Source: Sulfuracidifex tepidarius (GTDB taxonomy: Archaea > Thermoproteota > Thermoprotei_A > Sulfolobales > Sulfolobaceae). Taken from it: a DNA stretch of 64,000 nt. The stretch lies in assembly GCF_008326425.1 (NCBI RefSeq), contig NZ_AP018929.1, forward strand, positions 572,875-636,874, in the 5' to 3' direction. A program made the translations under genes and the position numbers. Under the pieces are notes generated by a model that was not told where the DNA came from, ran no database searches, and saw only the letters and a list, made by a program, of their open reading frames with translations. Positions 46,911 through 57,826 of the stretch are shown piece by piece. Position 1 is the stretch's first letter; each line of letters starts with the position of its first letter.

Positions 46911-47308
46911 TTTTTCTCTTCTATTTTTTCTTATGTGGTTAAAGTTCTCTGAGTTCATTAAGAGAATGTTAAGATCAGGGTGAGTTGGACACTTGTTTTT
47001 CCTGTTCATTCTACAAGCGTTCCCTGTTTTCGATCCTCTAGGTTTTCATCAATCTCAACGAACTTTTCTTCTAGTTTTGTCGAATTTCATTTGTTAGTTA
47101 AGAATATATTCTGTTTATTTGTAATAATTATGAAACTTTTCGTCTCTTCAATTCTTATCGCCACTTGTTTCCTCTGACTTCCATGCTGCATTAGACTAAA
47201 ATTGCTTTGTAAAAATAGTTTTGTTGGACATGCTATTTTATCTTAATGAGATTAAGGGAATTGAAGATGTGCTATTTAACAGTAAACCCGAAATCGTCTT
47301 CATAAAGG
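46911..47308. other. Intergenic, no supported gene
   Basis: AT-rich, with only a short T-rich frame (46980-47177) of no coding character. Confidence 0.45.
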
Positions 47309-47527
47309 TGAACTTACCCTGCCATTACGACGGGACATCTCTAACTGCATAATGGTGATTTCCTGCTTTAAAAACAGCCTTAATTACCCTTCACTTATGA
47401 GGGACGTTCTGGGGAAGAAACCGTTCTTTGATACCCATTAACAGAAGCACAGAGGTTTACTCTCCATAATGTCTTGAGTTCACCCATTACCGAGGGTGTT
47501 GACCTAGCTATTTTAGCCTAGGTCTAA
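47309..47527 (-). mobile_element. tnpB-less IS605-type element (copy 2), degenerate
   Basis: Shares order and many blocks with copies 1 and 3: GTGAACTTACCCTGCC..., GTGATTTCCTGCTT, GAAACCGTTCTTTGATACCC, CTCTCCATAATG, CCGAGGGTGTTGACCTAGCT and TAGGTCTAAG. It has drifted much more, and the left-end compound hairpin is missing. It is clearly an older copy. Confidence 0.7.
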
Positions 47528-47692
47528 GAATTATTCCCTTATTTATTGTTAACAAAATTTTATAACAAGACTACTTATACTACTCTTCACGAAAAGCGAC
47601 TTTTATCTCATCATCCTCAGCCACTTTAAAAAATCATGATTTTTATACTTAAACTTCTAGATAATGAAAAAAGTTTTCCATTTTCTTTCAAA

Positions 47693-47851
47693 TCAGGCAA
47701 TAAATTTTTGTACATCCTCTTCTTTCATTCCTTTGAATTTCTTGATTACGAAGAAAGATGGAATTCCCATTAACATGCCAAAGATACCTACTGCAAAAAG
47801 CACGTTAATTATGCCAAATAAGGTAGCCAGAAGTCCGTAAAGGGTAGCCAT
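47693..47851 (-). CDS. Small two-helix membrane protein
   Basis: The 52-residue protein from ATG 47851 has one long or two short helices (ATLYGLLATLFGIINVLFAV, GIFGMLMGIPSFFVI) and a charged C terminus (KKFKGMKEEDVQKFIA). The frame runs upstream into the first CRISPR repeat, which is not part of the gene. It may be the 3' end of a gene cut by the array. Unknown family. Confidence 0.45.
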   Translation of the reverse strand: MATLYGLLATLFGIINVLFAVGIFGMLMGIPSFFVIKKFKGMKEEDVQKFIA

Positions 47852-47882
47852 GACGGGGGAAGAGCTCAACAGGAAGATTTGA

Positions 47883-50800
47883 GTTTCAAACCCTCTAAGG
47901 ATCACTACAAACCTACATTACCCGACGGTATACTGTGTGTGTACGTATAGTTTCAAACCCTCTAAGGATCACTACAAACCGGAAGCCGAGTTCAAATACA
48001 ATATTACGGGGCGTTGTTTCAAACCCTCTAAGGATCACTACAAACGGACGGGAAGGAGTTACGAGGGAGTGAGGCACGCCAGTTTCAAACCCTCTAAGGA
48101 TCACTACAAACATACTTCGCAGCGTTTTCAATGCCATGGTTGAACTAGTTTCAAACCCTCTAAGGATCACTACAAACCAATAGGTGAAGGCGAAACAGCT
48201 GAAAGGATTATGATGTTTCAAACCCTCTAAGGATCACTCCAAACGAAATCGAACGGGTCAGGCAACTGACGGGCTTAAGCGTTTCAAACCCTCTAAGGAT
48301 CACTACAAACACGAAGCACCGAGTGAAGAGTAACCGCAGTAACCCAGTTTCAAACCCTCTAAGGATCACTACAAACCCGGTAGAAATAGGTAAAATTACT
48401 GATTTCTCTTTCGGTTTCAAACCCTCTAAGGATCACTACAAACCACAGGTGATGAAAATGACTTTCTTAGACCCTGATATGTTTCAAACCCTCTAAGGAT
48501 CACTACAAACACTCGTTCCAGCTTGTTCGGTTGGGATAAAGTCTATCAGTTTCAAACCCTCTAAGGATCACTACAAACATTCCAAAGCAAAAGAAATTAG
48601 AAGAAGAACAAAAGGTTTCAAACCCTCTAAGGATCACTACAAACAGAGTAGTAATGGGTATGAAAGATAGAAAGAAACCAGTTTCAAACCCTCTAAGGAT
48701 CACTACAAACTGGTTATGGACGAAGGAAAAAAAGAAAACGAAAATGGTTTCAAACCCTCTAAGGATCATTACAAACCTTATCCTCAAACTTTATCCTTTC
48801 CATTGAAAGTTCTAGTTTCAAACCCTCTAAGGATCACTACAAACCTCAACTTGCTCCTCAGGGTGTTCCTCTCCTCCTACCACGTTTCAAACCCTCTAAG
48901 GATCACTACAAACTCTCATCCACCTTTCTCAGATATTTTGAGAACTGCTTGTTTCAAACCCTCTAAGGATCACTACAAACACAGATATTCGTATGAGCAA
49001 TATATCTAGCACTTCTACGTTTCAAACCCTCTAAGGATCACTACAAACACACTACTGGAATCTCATTTGTGCCTGACTGAAGATTAGTTTCAAACCCTCT
49101 AAGGATCACTACAAACTTAAAGAAAGAGCTTTCTGAAATCGCACTAACTTAGTTTCAAACCCTCTAAGGATCACTACAAACCGGAGAACATACAGGCAGT
49201 AGCGGACAGCATTACAGGTTTCAAACCCTCTAAGGATCACTACAAACCTATTTGGTGCGCCTCTAGAATGGATGACTTATTCACGTTTCAAACCCTCTAA
49301 GGATCACTACAAACATTCGGTCGCCTAATCGTTACTGTATTTTTCCGAATATAGTTTCAAACCCTCTAAGGATCACTACAAACTCTTTTTCATTTTTTCC
49401 ACTGAAATCGAAAGATTTTATGTTTCAAACCCTCTAAGGATCACTACAAACATAGTATATTAGGGGAAAAAATGGTTGTATATCTACGTTTCAAACCCTC
49501 TAAGGATCACTACAAACCGACTCATGGCGATGTGATTATAGCGTTCCTCTTGAAGGTTTCAAACCCTCTAAGGATCACTACAAACCCCTACGTTGCCGTC
49601 AACTAAAGTCTGAAATTTCTTCTGTTTGGTTTCAAACCCTCTAAGGATCACTACAAACTTGATATTTGTCTCGACGAACTCTTCTCTGACTGGGTTTCAA
49701 ACCCTCTAAGGATCACTACAAACAGAAAAGGGCCTTAGCGCCCAAGTGATCCATCCTATGTTTCAAACCCTCTAAGGATCACTACAAACTGTTTGGAATG
49801 AGCTGTATGAATACATGGCTAACGTGTTTCAAACCCTCTAAGGATCACTACAAACGCCGGGAGAGCCATATGCGTTAGATTCTTGATTTTGGTTTCAAAC
49901 CCTCTAAGGATCACTACAAACTCAACCTCAAGATATGGATTACATAGTTTCGGTAGCGTTTCAAACCCTCTAAGGATCACTACAAACTATGTTCTCTCGT
50001 CAAAATTTCCAGAATTTTCTGCGTTTCAAACCCTCTAAGGATCACTACAAACACTTTGGAACACTATGAGCTTAGCACTTCGTTCTATCAGTTTCAAACC
50101 CTCTAAGGATCACTACAAACGGTCGTATATGTGATGAATACCGCGATTATCCCCCTGTTTCAAACCCTCTAAGGATCACTACAAACTGTCAGACCATGGT
50201 ATGCCCCATTCCTGTCAGATCTGTTTCAAACCCTCTAAGGATCACTACAAACTACTATTTCGCTCCTGCCAATACAAAAGAAGCTATTCGTTTCAAACCC
50301 TCTAAGGATCACTACAAACGTGGTTTTAGCTGAATCTAACAGTCTGCCTAGTCCGGTTTCAAACCCTCTAAGGATCACTACAAACTTATTTAAAATGTTT
50401 TTCTTCGTATACACGGACAAAAGTTTCAAACCCTCTAAGGATCACTACAAACTTTTCCTGACATACCCTAACTCTCTCGTTGATGTCGTAGTTTCAAACC
50501 CTCTAAGGATCACTACAAACATGTAGGCACAGCGTTCTTTGTCGATTCTCACTATTGTTTCAAACCCTCTAAGGATCACTACAAACAATGAACAATTAAG
50601 GATTTGGATAATCCTAGAACCGTTTCAAACCCTCTAAGGATCACTACAAACAAGAGAAAGAGCAGGATAACGAAGACGTCTTCAATGCGTTTCAAACCCT
50701 CTAAGGATCACTACAAACTCCCCTGCGACAGCCATAGTAGATTTCAGGAAGTACTTGTTTCAAACCCTCTAAGGATCACTACAAACTCGATATTGGATAC

Positions 50801-53521
50801 ACTGTGGAACAAAAGCCTGTTCTGTTTCAAACCCTCTAAGGATCACTACAAACTAAAAAAGACGATGCACAGAAAGAATATGAGAAGATGTTTCAAACCC
50901 TCTAAGGATCACTACAAACCAGGGAAAGACATGAGTGAAATGAGTACATTAAAATGTTTCAAACCCTCTAAGGATCACTACAAACAGTAGCCTACCTTCT
51001 CAGCCCCGGTTACGTAAAAATTGGTTTCAAACCCTCTAAGGATCACTACAAACGAGATTCTGAGTTGTTTTTTACGAAACATCTTCCACAGTTTCAAACC
51101 CTCTAAGGATCACTACAAACAGTAGCGTTCATTCTAGTCTTAGTGTGGCTTTTCATGTTTCAAACCCTCTAAGGATCACTACAAACCGTCTGGGGCGGAG
51201 TCCAAATTACTGATAGCCCAGTCGTTTCAAACCCTCTAAGGATCACTACAAACAAGTCAAAGACAAGAAAAATAAAGGTAAATTTCTTTTGTTTCAAACC
51301 CTCTAAGGATCACTACAAACCGAATATGAGAATAATTCCCGATGTAAAATAGAGAAGTTTCAAACCCTCTAAGGATCACTACAAACTCCTCAATAGGCTG
51401 GATAGCCGTCAATGAGGACGGGGGTTTCAAACCCTCTAAGGATCACTACAAACATATCTCTCGCCTCCCGCAAATCCCGATATTGATTCGTTTCAAACCC
51501 TCTAAGGATCACTACAAACAACTCACTTATGCGCTCAATCATTTTTTCCACTCTTTGTTTCAAACCCTCTAAGGATCACTACAAACCGTTGCTTCCATCA
51601 CAGTTTTGTTTTCCGTAGTTTGGTTTCAAACCCTCTAAGGATCACTACAAACGAAAAACGACACGATCATACTTGCATCAACTTTTTCTCATGTTTCAAA
51701 CCCTCTAAGGATCACTACAAACCATCTTCCTCCTCATAGGCACGCCTTATTGATGAGAGTTTCAAACCCTCTAAGGATCACTACAAACTTGTGCTTAAAC
51801 TCTCACCCTTACCCGCCGCCCCGAGTTTCAAACCCTCTAAGGATCACTACAAACCTCACAGAAGGCAACTTCTTATTATCCTTCATTCAGAAGTTTCAAA
51901 CCCTCTAAGGATCACTACAAACCTCTTCTGACGAGTTATAGGGAGATGGCTAGAAGGGTTTCAAACCCTCTAAGGATCACTACAAACTTTTCATTGCAAC
52001 ATGCAAGGTAAAAAAACGTTTATCTGTTTCAAACCCTCTAAGGATCACTACAAACTCCGTTTTGCTCTCGTATACCGTTACAGTGCAATTAGGTTTCAAA
52101 CCCTCTAAGGATCACTACAAACTATAAATATTAGTTCCAGTTATCGATTTCTGATAAAGTTTCAAACCCTCTAAGGATCACTACAAACCATGACCTATGC
52201 GTCTACAACATCCGCGACCTCTTGTTTCAAACCCTCTAAGGATCACTACAAACAAGCTATGAAGCTGTTAGGCACGCTGTATCTGAAGGAAGTTTCAAAC
52301 CCTCTAAGGATCACTACAAACAGTCTACCCATAACCCTAGAAGATGTGAAGAAAGGTGTTTCAAACCCTCTAAGGATCACTACAAACATACGGGACAAAT
52401 TGAAACTCATCCTAGATGTCGATAGTTTCAAACCCTCTAAGGATCACTACAAACGAAAAGAAGATCAAAAAACTAGAGAGGGAAATAAATGGTTTCAAAC
52501 CCTCTAAGGATCACTACAAACAAATCAATTGGCGTTCTAAGTGGTGGGGGGAATCTAGTTTCAAACCCTCTAAGGATCACTACAAACCCTCAGCTTAGTC
52601 CATTTAATTTTACCATTCTTTAGGTTTCAAACCCTCTAAGGATCACTACAAACTCATCTATCTTCTCTACTTCGAATCCGAATGTGAACGTGTTTCAAAC
52701 CCTCTAAGGATCACTACAAACCGTTTGCCCGAATGCTACAGCACTCAGTGATAGGGAGTTTCAAACCCTCTAAGGATCACTACAAACCGTTTGCCCGAAT
52801 GCTACAGCACTCAGTGATAGGGAGTTTCAAACCCTCTAAGGATCACTACAAACCCAACCACGTCGTATCAAACTCTTCCAAGATTTATGGTTTCAAACCC
52901 TCTAAGGATCACTACAAACAGGTATAAATGTTGAGGACGTTTTAGAGAAATTGAAAAGTTTCAAACCCTCTAAGGATCACTACAAACACATATTTCTATC
53001 AGTACAACCTCAAAACCGGGAACGGTTTCAAACCCTCTAAGGATCACTACAAACAGATTTGCGAGGAATACATTTTACCAATATGGGTTTAGTTTCAAAC
53101 CCTCTAAGGATCACTACAAACTTGATGTATCATTGTAAACTTTTATTCGCACTAAATAGTTTCAAACCCTCTAAGGATCACTACAAACCGGCTTTATCTC
53201 AGCCCTAGTATTCGGGAAGCAGGGGTTTCAAACCCTCTAAGGATCACTACAAACGATGAGGGGGGGGGGAAGAAAGAGAGGTTTTTTTTCGTTTCAAACC
53301 CTCTAAGGATCACTACAAACCACAACGTGACACAGAAATATGACATAGAAACCTTGAGTTTCAAACCCTCTAAGGATCACTACAAACTTTTTTGCACCTA
53401 CCTAGAGTTATCGAAGGTCATTTAGTTTCAAACCCTCTAAGGATCACTACAAACATACGAGAGAGGGTTAAGCCCTCATTCGTGACCCGTAGTTTCAAAC
53501 CCTCTAAGGATCACTACAAAC
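47883..53521 (-). CRISPR. CRISPR array 3: about 85 repeats of 30 bp
   Basis: I count 85 repeats from 47883 to 53492, each GTTTCAAACCCTCTAAGG... ending CACTACAAAC on the plus strand, with spacers of about 34-44 bp. On the minus strand the repeat ends TTTGAAAC, so transcription runs leftward from a leader right of 53521. Only two repeats deviate (48215: CTCC for CTAC; 48747: CATT for CACT), both near the leader-distal end as expected. Spacers at 52722-52757 and 52788-52823 are identical. The spacer at 53255-53290 is low-complexity, with G9 and T8 runs. No cas gene lies within the window next to this array. Confidence 0.98.
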
Positions 53522-53736
53522 CCTGCTTAATATTATGTAAAAACTCCCTAAAAAACGTTACTCTGAATTCGGCAGTGAAGTCGCACCATCAAATTCCCTT
53601 TCACTGCCGAGGGAGTTTTACGTGAAAAATAATATGTTTTGAAAAACATATTTCGTTCTCCCTTTCACTGCCGAATTTTTGACTTCCTTCTACTATCTGA
53701 AAATAATACTTTTTTAAGATTTTTTAAATCGGACTT
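53522..53736 (-). promoter_or_regulatory. Leader of CRISPR array 3 with repeated palindrome
   Basis: The segment next to the youngest repeat contains TTCGGCAGTGAA (53568-53579) and two inverted copies, TTTCACTGCCGA near 53600 and 53661. The latter two share CCCTTTCACTGCCGA. Between them AAATATGTTTTTC / GAAAAACATATTT forms a second palindrome. TATA-like runs (TTTTTAAGATTTTTTAAA) lie near 53711-53728. The arrangement suggests protein-binding sites for leader recognition or array transcription. Confidence 0.7.
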
Positions 53737-53877
53737 ATGGAGAGTCATGAATTGACAAGAGTTGCAACCGACATTACCAACAAATTGGATATAAGAAGAA
53801 GGGCTGTTAGATTAATAAAGGAGATCAAAAAAGACGAAATACGTACACTTAATTGCAGTTTTAAGATGAAGTATTAA
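53737..53877 (+). CDS. Possible 46-residue helical protein beside the leader
   Basis: The ATG lies 10-25 bases after a TATA-like run, consistent with a near-leaderless gene. The product (ESHELTRVATDITNKLDIRR followed by RAVRLIKEIKKDEIR) is basic and helical, suggestive of a nucleic-acid-binding peptide or the N-terminal piece of a larger protein. No family recognised. Confidence 0.3.
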   Translation: MESHELTRVATDITNKLDIRRRAVRLIKEIKKDEIRTLNCSFKMKY

Positions 53878-54680
53878 CGCCATGTATCCGCTTTTCTTCC
53901 ATAGTCTGTAATCCTTGACATAACTCAACGGTGATTCATACTTATATCGAACCCTGATTCAACTTCTTTAATTTCTTGCGTGATCTTGAATATTCATTAT
54001 ATATAATATTCATTATTATATAGTACTACGGTTATAGGACGATTCAGGTCTCCATTACAGATTGTAATTATGCTAAAAATAGATCAAACAAAGGAAATTG
54101 TCAAGCGTGAATCCTTGCCCGGCTCACACGAAAGTGTTCAATTAAATTCATCTTATTTCAATAAATAAACTGAATTCGCAAGGGAGACGCGATCTCCACG
54201 GTTATATCTCCACCATTATTAATACTGAGTATTCATCTACAATTATAGTATGTAAAGAACTAAATAGCTGTGATAATTGTCCATAATGTTATTGACACTC
54301 TTGATTACAAGATACGCGCCTTCTATTTCCCTCATTTCAGACCTTTAGTTACTTCAAGATTGGTCATTTATGTCCTCGTTGCAAATTCGCTCTGTTTCCT
54401 TAGGACGGGATGAGAATGATTGATTTTACATGGCAAGACATGTTGTGAAATAGGGAAAGAAGCTTTAAAAGCAATAGTGCCGTGCTCCACGAACTTGAAA
54501 GTGGACGTGCTTTATTGGTCTCTTCAATTCCTTTAGGTATTAAGTTCGTTGTATTTTATTAAATTCAAAATTAGACCTTATATTAAAAATAAGTCTTACG
54601 TCACCTTGATAAAAATTGAAGTATTCAACAAAGCGGAGCCGACCACAAACCTCACGTCCTTTAGTTAATGTCTTCACCAT
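53878..54680. other. Intergenic containing dispersed repeat copy B
   Basis: No supported gene. 54030-54240 is related to 38172-38365. The remainder is AT-rich and without structure that I can name. Confidence 0.45.
54030..54240. repeat. Dispersed ~190-bp repeat, copy B
   Basis: Shares GACGATTCAGGT, AAGCGTGAATCC, AATAAATAAACTGAATTC and the following blocks in the same order and orientation with 38172-38365. The level of similarity suggests an old duplication. Confidence 0.6.
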
Positions 54681-55334
54681 GTGAAAATGCTCCACAGACA
54701 CTTGAACCTTTATTATTTCGTGCTTCAAAACTACAATGTGAAACACGACCTATGGCTTGACTACGTGGACCCCGAGTACCACATGATGGACGCTGAAGAG
54801 AAGTCCCTTTACGACCAAGGCCTGAAGGAGTTTGCTAAGTACACTCGCCAGCTCAGGGTGACCAAGACTAACACGGGGGCTCAGGTGGGGAGCACAAGCA
54901 AGAAGAAGGGGAAGAGGGCCAACACGAGGAGGGTCAGTGAGGTCCTGAGGCTCTTGTCAGGCGTCGCCTTGGCAATACCTTTCATGTTCTTTTATTCCGT
55001 CTTTGTTTTGATAGTGTTCTACATGGTTGTTTTTAAAATCTGGACAATCGAAATACCGCAAAGCTTATCCTTCTTGTCTCTCCTCTCTCCCGTCCTCTTC
55101 ATAGCCGCAGCGGTAGGGTCACCTTTCCTCGGATTGGGCCTAGCGATGGGTTACTTGAAAGTGCTCGAGTTAGTCTTCACTAAGGTGTCTAAGGTGAATG
55201 CTTCCAGGCTGGCAAGGGTTGAGGGTGTAGTCACTGCGCTTTTCCTGACTTCACTGCTCGTGGGCTACTTAGCTTCCCCTCCTTTACATGAACTCATAGG
55301 TCATCTTGTGTCCACAGCGGTCTCTATCGTATGA
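54681..55334 (+). CDS. Membrane protein with basic N-terminal domain, unknown
   Basis: The protein has 217 residues. An N-terminal hydrophilic part (DPEYHMMDAEEKSLYDQGLK) is followed by a Lys/Arg-rich linker (SKKKGKRANTRR) and three to four membrane helices (about residues 92-125, 130-160, 185-205). The true start may be a later Met (residue 35 or 36) because the first ~30 residues have poorer coding character. GC-rich codon use differs from the flanks. Stands alone. Confidence 0.6.
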   Translation: MKMLHRHLNLYYFVLQNYNVKHDLWLDYVDPEYHMMDAEEKSLYDQGLKEFAKYTRQLRVTKTNTGAQVGSTSKKKGKRANTRRVSEVLRLLSGVALAIPFMFFYSVFVLIVFYMVVFKIWTIEIPQSLSFLSLLSPVLFIAAAVGSPFLGLGLAMGYLKVLELVFTKVSKVNASRLARVEGVVTALFLTSLLVGYLASPPLHELIGHLVSTAVSIV

Positions 55335-55576
55335 AGCATCAAGCACCTTCTGATCCTCGGGGGCGCTAGGTCAAGGCCCTCCTTTGAAGACTAAACGAAT
55401 TTTCCATTTACCTTAAACGGGGTTAAGGGGAGAAGACATGTGTGGTCGCGGGGTGAGTCCACGCGTACTCTCCACACGGGTAAGGTTTATTATCTCACAC
55501 TCAGAAATTCGAAGACGGGTTGTACGAACTAATGAAATGCTTCTTGGCTCAGTCTACCCTAGTAATATTTAAACTT
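55335..55576. other. Short intergenic, nothing recognised
   Basis: GC-richer than average, with no open frame of coding character and no repeat match found by eye. Confidence 0.35.
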
Positions 55577-55638
55577 TATAAAGGGGCTATCCATCCCCGC
55601 CTCAGAGAGGCGAGGCTTTCCGCCCCCTTAACCCCCAT
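55577..55638. mobile_element. Isolated IS605-type left-end compound hairpin
   Basis: GGGGCTATCCATCCCCGCCT, a loop, then GGCGAGG and TTCCGCCCCCTTAACCCCC match the left-end structure of the elements at 28702-29019 and 59427-59738, with compensatory-looking changes in the inner stem. No right end or scaffold is found nearby, so it is a relic. Confidence 0.65.
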
Positions 55639-55650
55639 TTTTTAGTAAGA

Positions 55651-55740
55651 CACGTTATAGCTAGGAGAGGAGAAGATCTGGTCCTGGTCACAGCCTACCC
55701 CGACCCAGACGCTGAGACTTTAGTTGAATTTCGAAGTTAA
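55651..55740 (+). pseudogene. C-terminal fragment, DUF4258/toxin-like
   Basis: A 29-residue frame HVIARRGEDLVLVTAYPDPD then AETLVEFRS and a stop resembles the C-terminal strand of DUF4258/BrnT-like small proteins (HVIVR...VVTAYP). It has no start and directly follows the relic hairpin, so it is at most a fragment. Confidence 0.3.
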
Positions 55741-56252
55741 AATGTAATAACATAGTTCTTCATAGAGAAAGAATTATTCTTTTTATTCATTTATTAATCA
55801 TTTCATTATTTTTATATGTTTATATATATAAAAAACATCCACAATTATGTATAGGTGTAGAGGCCCTCTAGGTGGAACTCTCCTATACCTCGGAAAGAGA
55901 TTAGAATGACTACTCCTTCGTTTACGGGAAGATTACGTGCTCTTCTGTACTAGCTCCCTCCAGTGTAAAAACGTTGAAGTGAACATGAGGACTTACTTGG
56001 TTACACGTTCACGCGTGCTGCCTATACTCTCTTATACTCTCCTTGCTTTTGACCAATGCTCTACACGTTTAGACACAATATAATTCATTATTTTTTATAA
56101 TTATATTTCTCTAAGGGCTCAATATATTTTTAAATAAACGCTTAATTTAGAGTTAAACATGAATGGGTGGGCTAAACATGTATTGAAAGGAAGTGACCTA
56201 AACACGCGTCCTTTCGTAATTTTTTATTAAGGGCTACGTTTGATACCAGTTT
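55741..56252. other. Intergenic, no supported gene
   Basis: AT-rich, with several TATATATA runs. The last 50 bases correspond to the upstream region of the nuclease-like pseudogene (TTTTTTATTAAG, also seen before 2565). Confidence 0.45.
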
Positions 56253-57034
56253 ATGAGCGGAGAGAAGGCAAACGAACTCCTTAAGAACTCAGAATTCATC
56301 TCAGCGTTAGCTGACAAAGTTTACGACAGACTAAAGGATGAGATTGTCATAAAGAAATTATGATGAGAACACCAATGCCATTAGATCACTGGAATCTTCA
56401 GTGAAGTCGTTGCAGGAGACTGTGAAGAAACACACCGGAGCTATTACGTCCTTGCAGCAGAAATATTGATAAGCACACTCAGGCAGTTGAGTCGTTGCAG
56501 GAGACTGTGAAGAAGCAGGGGGAGGCGATACAGTCGTTGCAGGAGACTGTTGATAGACACTCAAAAGCTATTGAGTCGTTGCAGAGGGCTGTCGAGAGGC
56601 ACTCTAAGGTGATTTCCATGCTAGTCAGGGAACAGAAGAAGCTGTCCGTCGAGATAGGTAGCTTCACTTCCAGAGCAGGGAAAGGGTTGGAGAGGACTAT
56701 CCTCAACATTTACAAGAAAGCCCTGAAGCTACACCACGTCGACATTAAGGAAATTAAGCACGGTAGCGTAGTAGACGGGATAGGCTTGGTCGAGAAGGGT
56801 AGGTCTTTCGAAATAGACTTTTACGAGACTAACGACCACGTCTACATCTTTGAGGTCAAAAACTTCGCTGATGAGGGAGTCGTAGACCAGATCCTCATCA
56901 GGAGGAAGCTGTTGGAAGCTAAGTACAAGAAACCCGTGAAGGCTTTCGTAGTCGCGAATTACGTGGAGAAGGAAGTCAAGGAGGCCCTAGAGAAAGAAGG
57001 GGTCGAAATGATCTACTCTTACGAAGTGAAATAA
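56253..57034 (+). pseudogene. Coiled-coil PD-(D/E)XK protein, frameshifted paralogue
   Basis: It begins MSGEKANELLKNSEFISALA, like the intact gene at 2565. A one-base insertion after KKL (TTATGATGAG, about 56358-56362) causes stops, and a second shift lies near 56458-56470 (CAGCAGAAATATTGATAAGC). From about 56480 the frame is open to the end and keeps the nuclease-like core EIDFYETND...IFEVKNFAD. The coiled-coil region is shorter and less repetitive than in the other copy. It is more GC-rich than copy 1. Confidence 0.85.
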
Positions 57035-57826
57035 GAGTCCACAGATCTCATCAGTCAAATTACGATCTATGAGCACATTTTAATTTTTAATTCTACCTGC
57101 AATTTCATAAAGTGAAAGAAAGAGTTTCTATGAAAACCCTGATCATCGAAGTCTTCAAGAAGAAGGGAAAACTAATTTTTTTTAAAAAAGAAAATCGCTA
57201 TGAAGCTAAAATTAGAGGCTTTTTAATTAAAAATCTATTGTTGTCTCAATGAAATGACTGGGGATGGGCCATGATAATGGAAGGACGGCTGACCCTTGAT
57301 GAAAGGATTAAGAGCTAACCCGTCCCTCATTCTCTCCTTTGATATGGGAGATAAAAAGAGTTGTGTAAGCTGAGAGTTTACAGAAAAATAGAGGACTTTG
57401 GCCATTGGTACGCAAAGACTCAGTGAAATGACCTCACACTTATATACAAATAACTAGTACTCTGAGAGACTAACTCCTTGATTCCTCTCTACGTTAAGCA
57501 GGACGGTCTTAATGAATTTTGGAAGATAATGTAATTTTAAAGTTAAAGAGCAATAAATCAATAATTTTTAATCTCTCCAATAGATTTCCGCCTAGAACCA
57601 AGAATGAAGAAAAACGGAATCGCTCTCTCTTTATTTTTCTTGAAATAAAAAAATACACTATCTTATGGTCTTAAGTTTAGAGAGCAAAATACACGTATAC
57701 AAAATTTTATACAAAAATTATAATATAATAAATGGGAAGAAGATCTTCTAGTTGGTATATCCTCTATCTCCTTATGAACATGGAGCCAACACTAAACTTT
57801 AAAGATAAGTTCCTTCTTTCTCCTCC
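57035..57826. other. Intergenic, no supported gene
   Basis: The length is close to the matching spacer of copy 1 (792 against 773 bp), but sequence similarity is not obvious by eye. The words CACTAAACTTTA before both MFS starts are shared. Confidence 0.5.

Noticed and set aside
47913-53625. Open frames with repeated FKPSKDHYK, VSNPLRITTN or FVVILRGFET
   Set aside because: These are translations of the 30-bp CRISPR repeat in its frames, not proteins.
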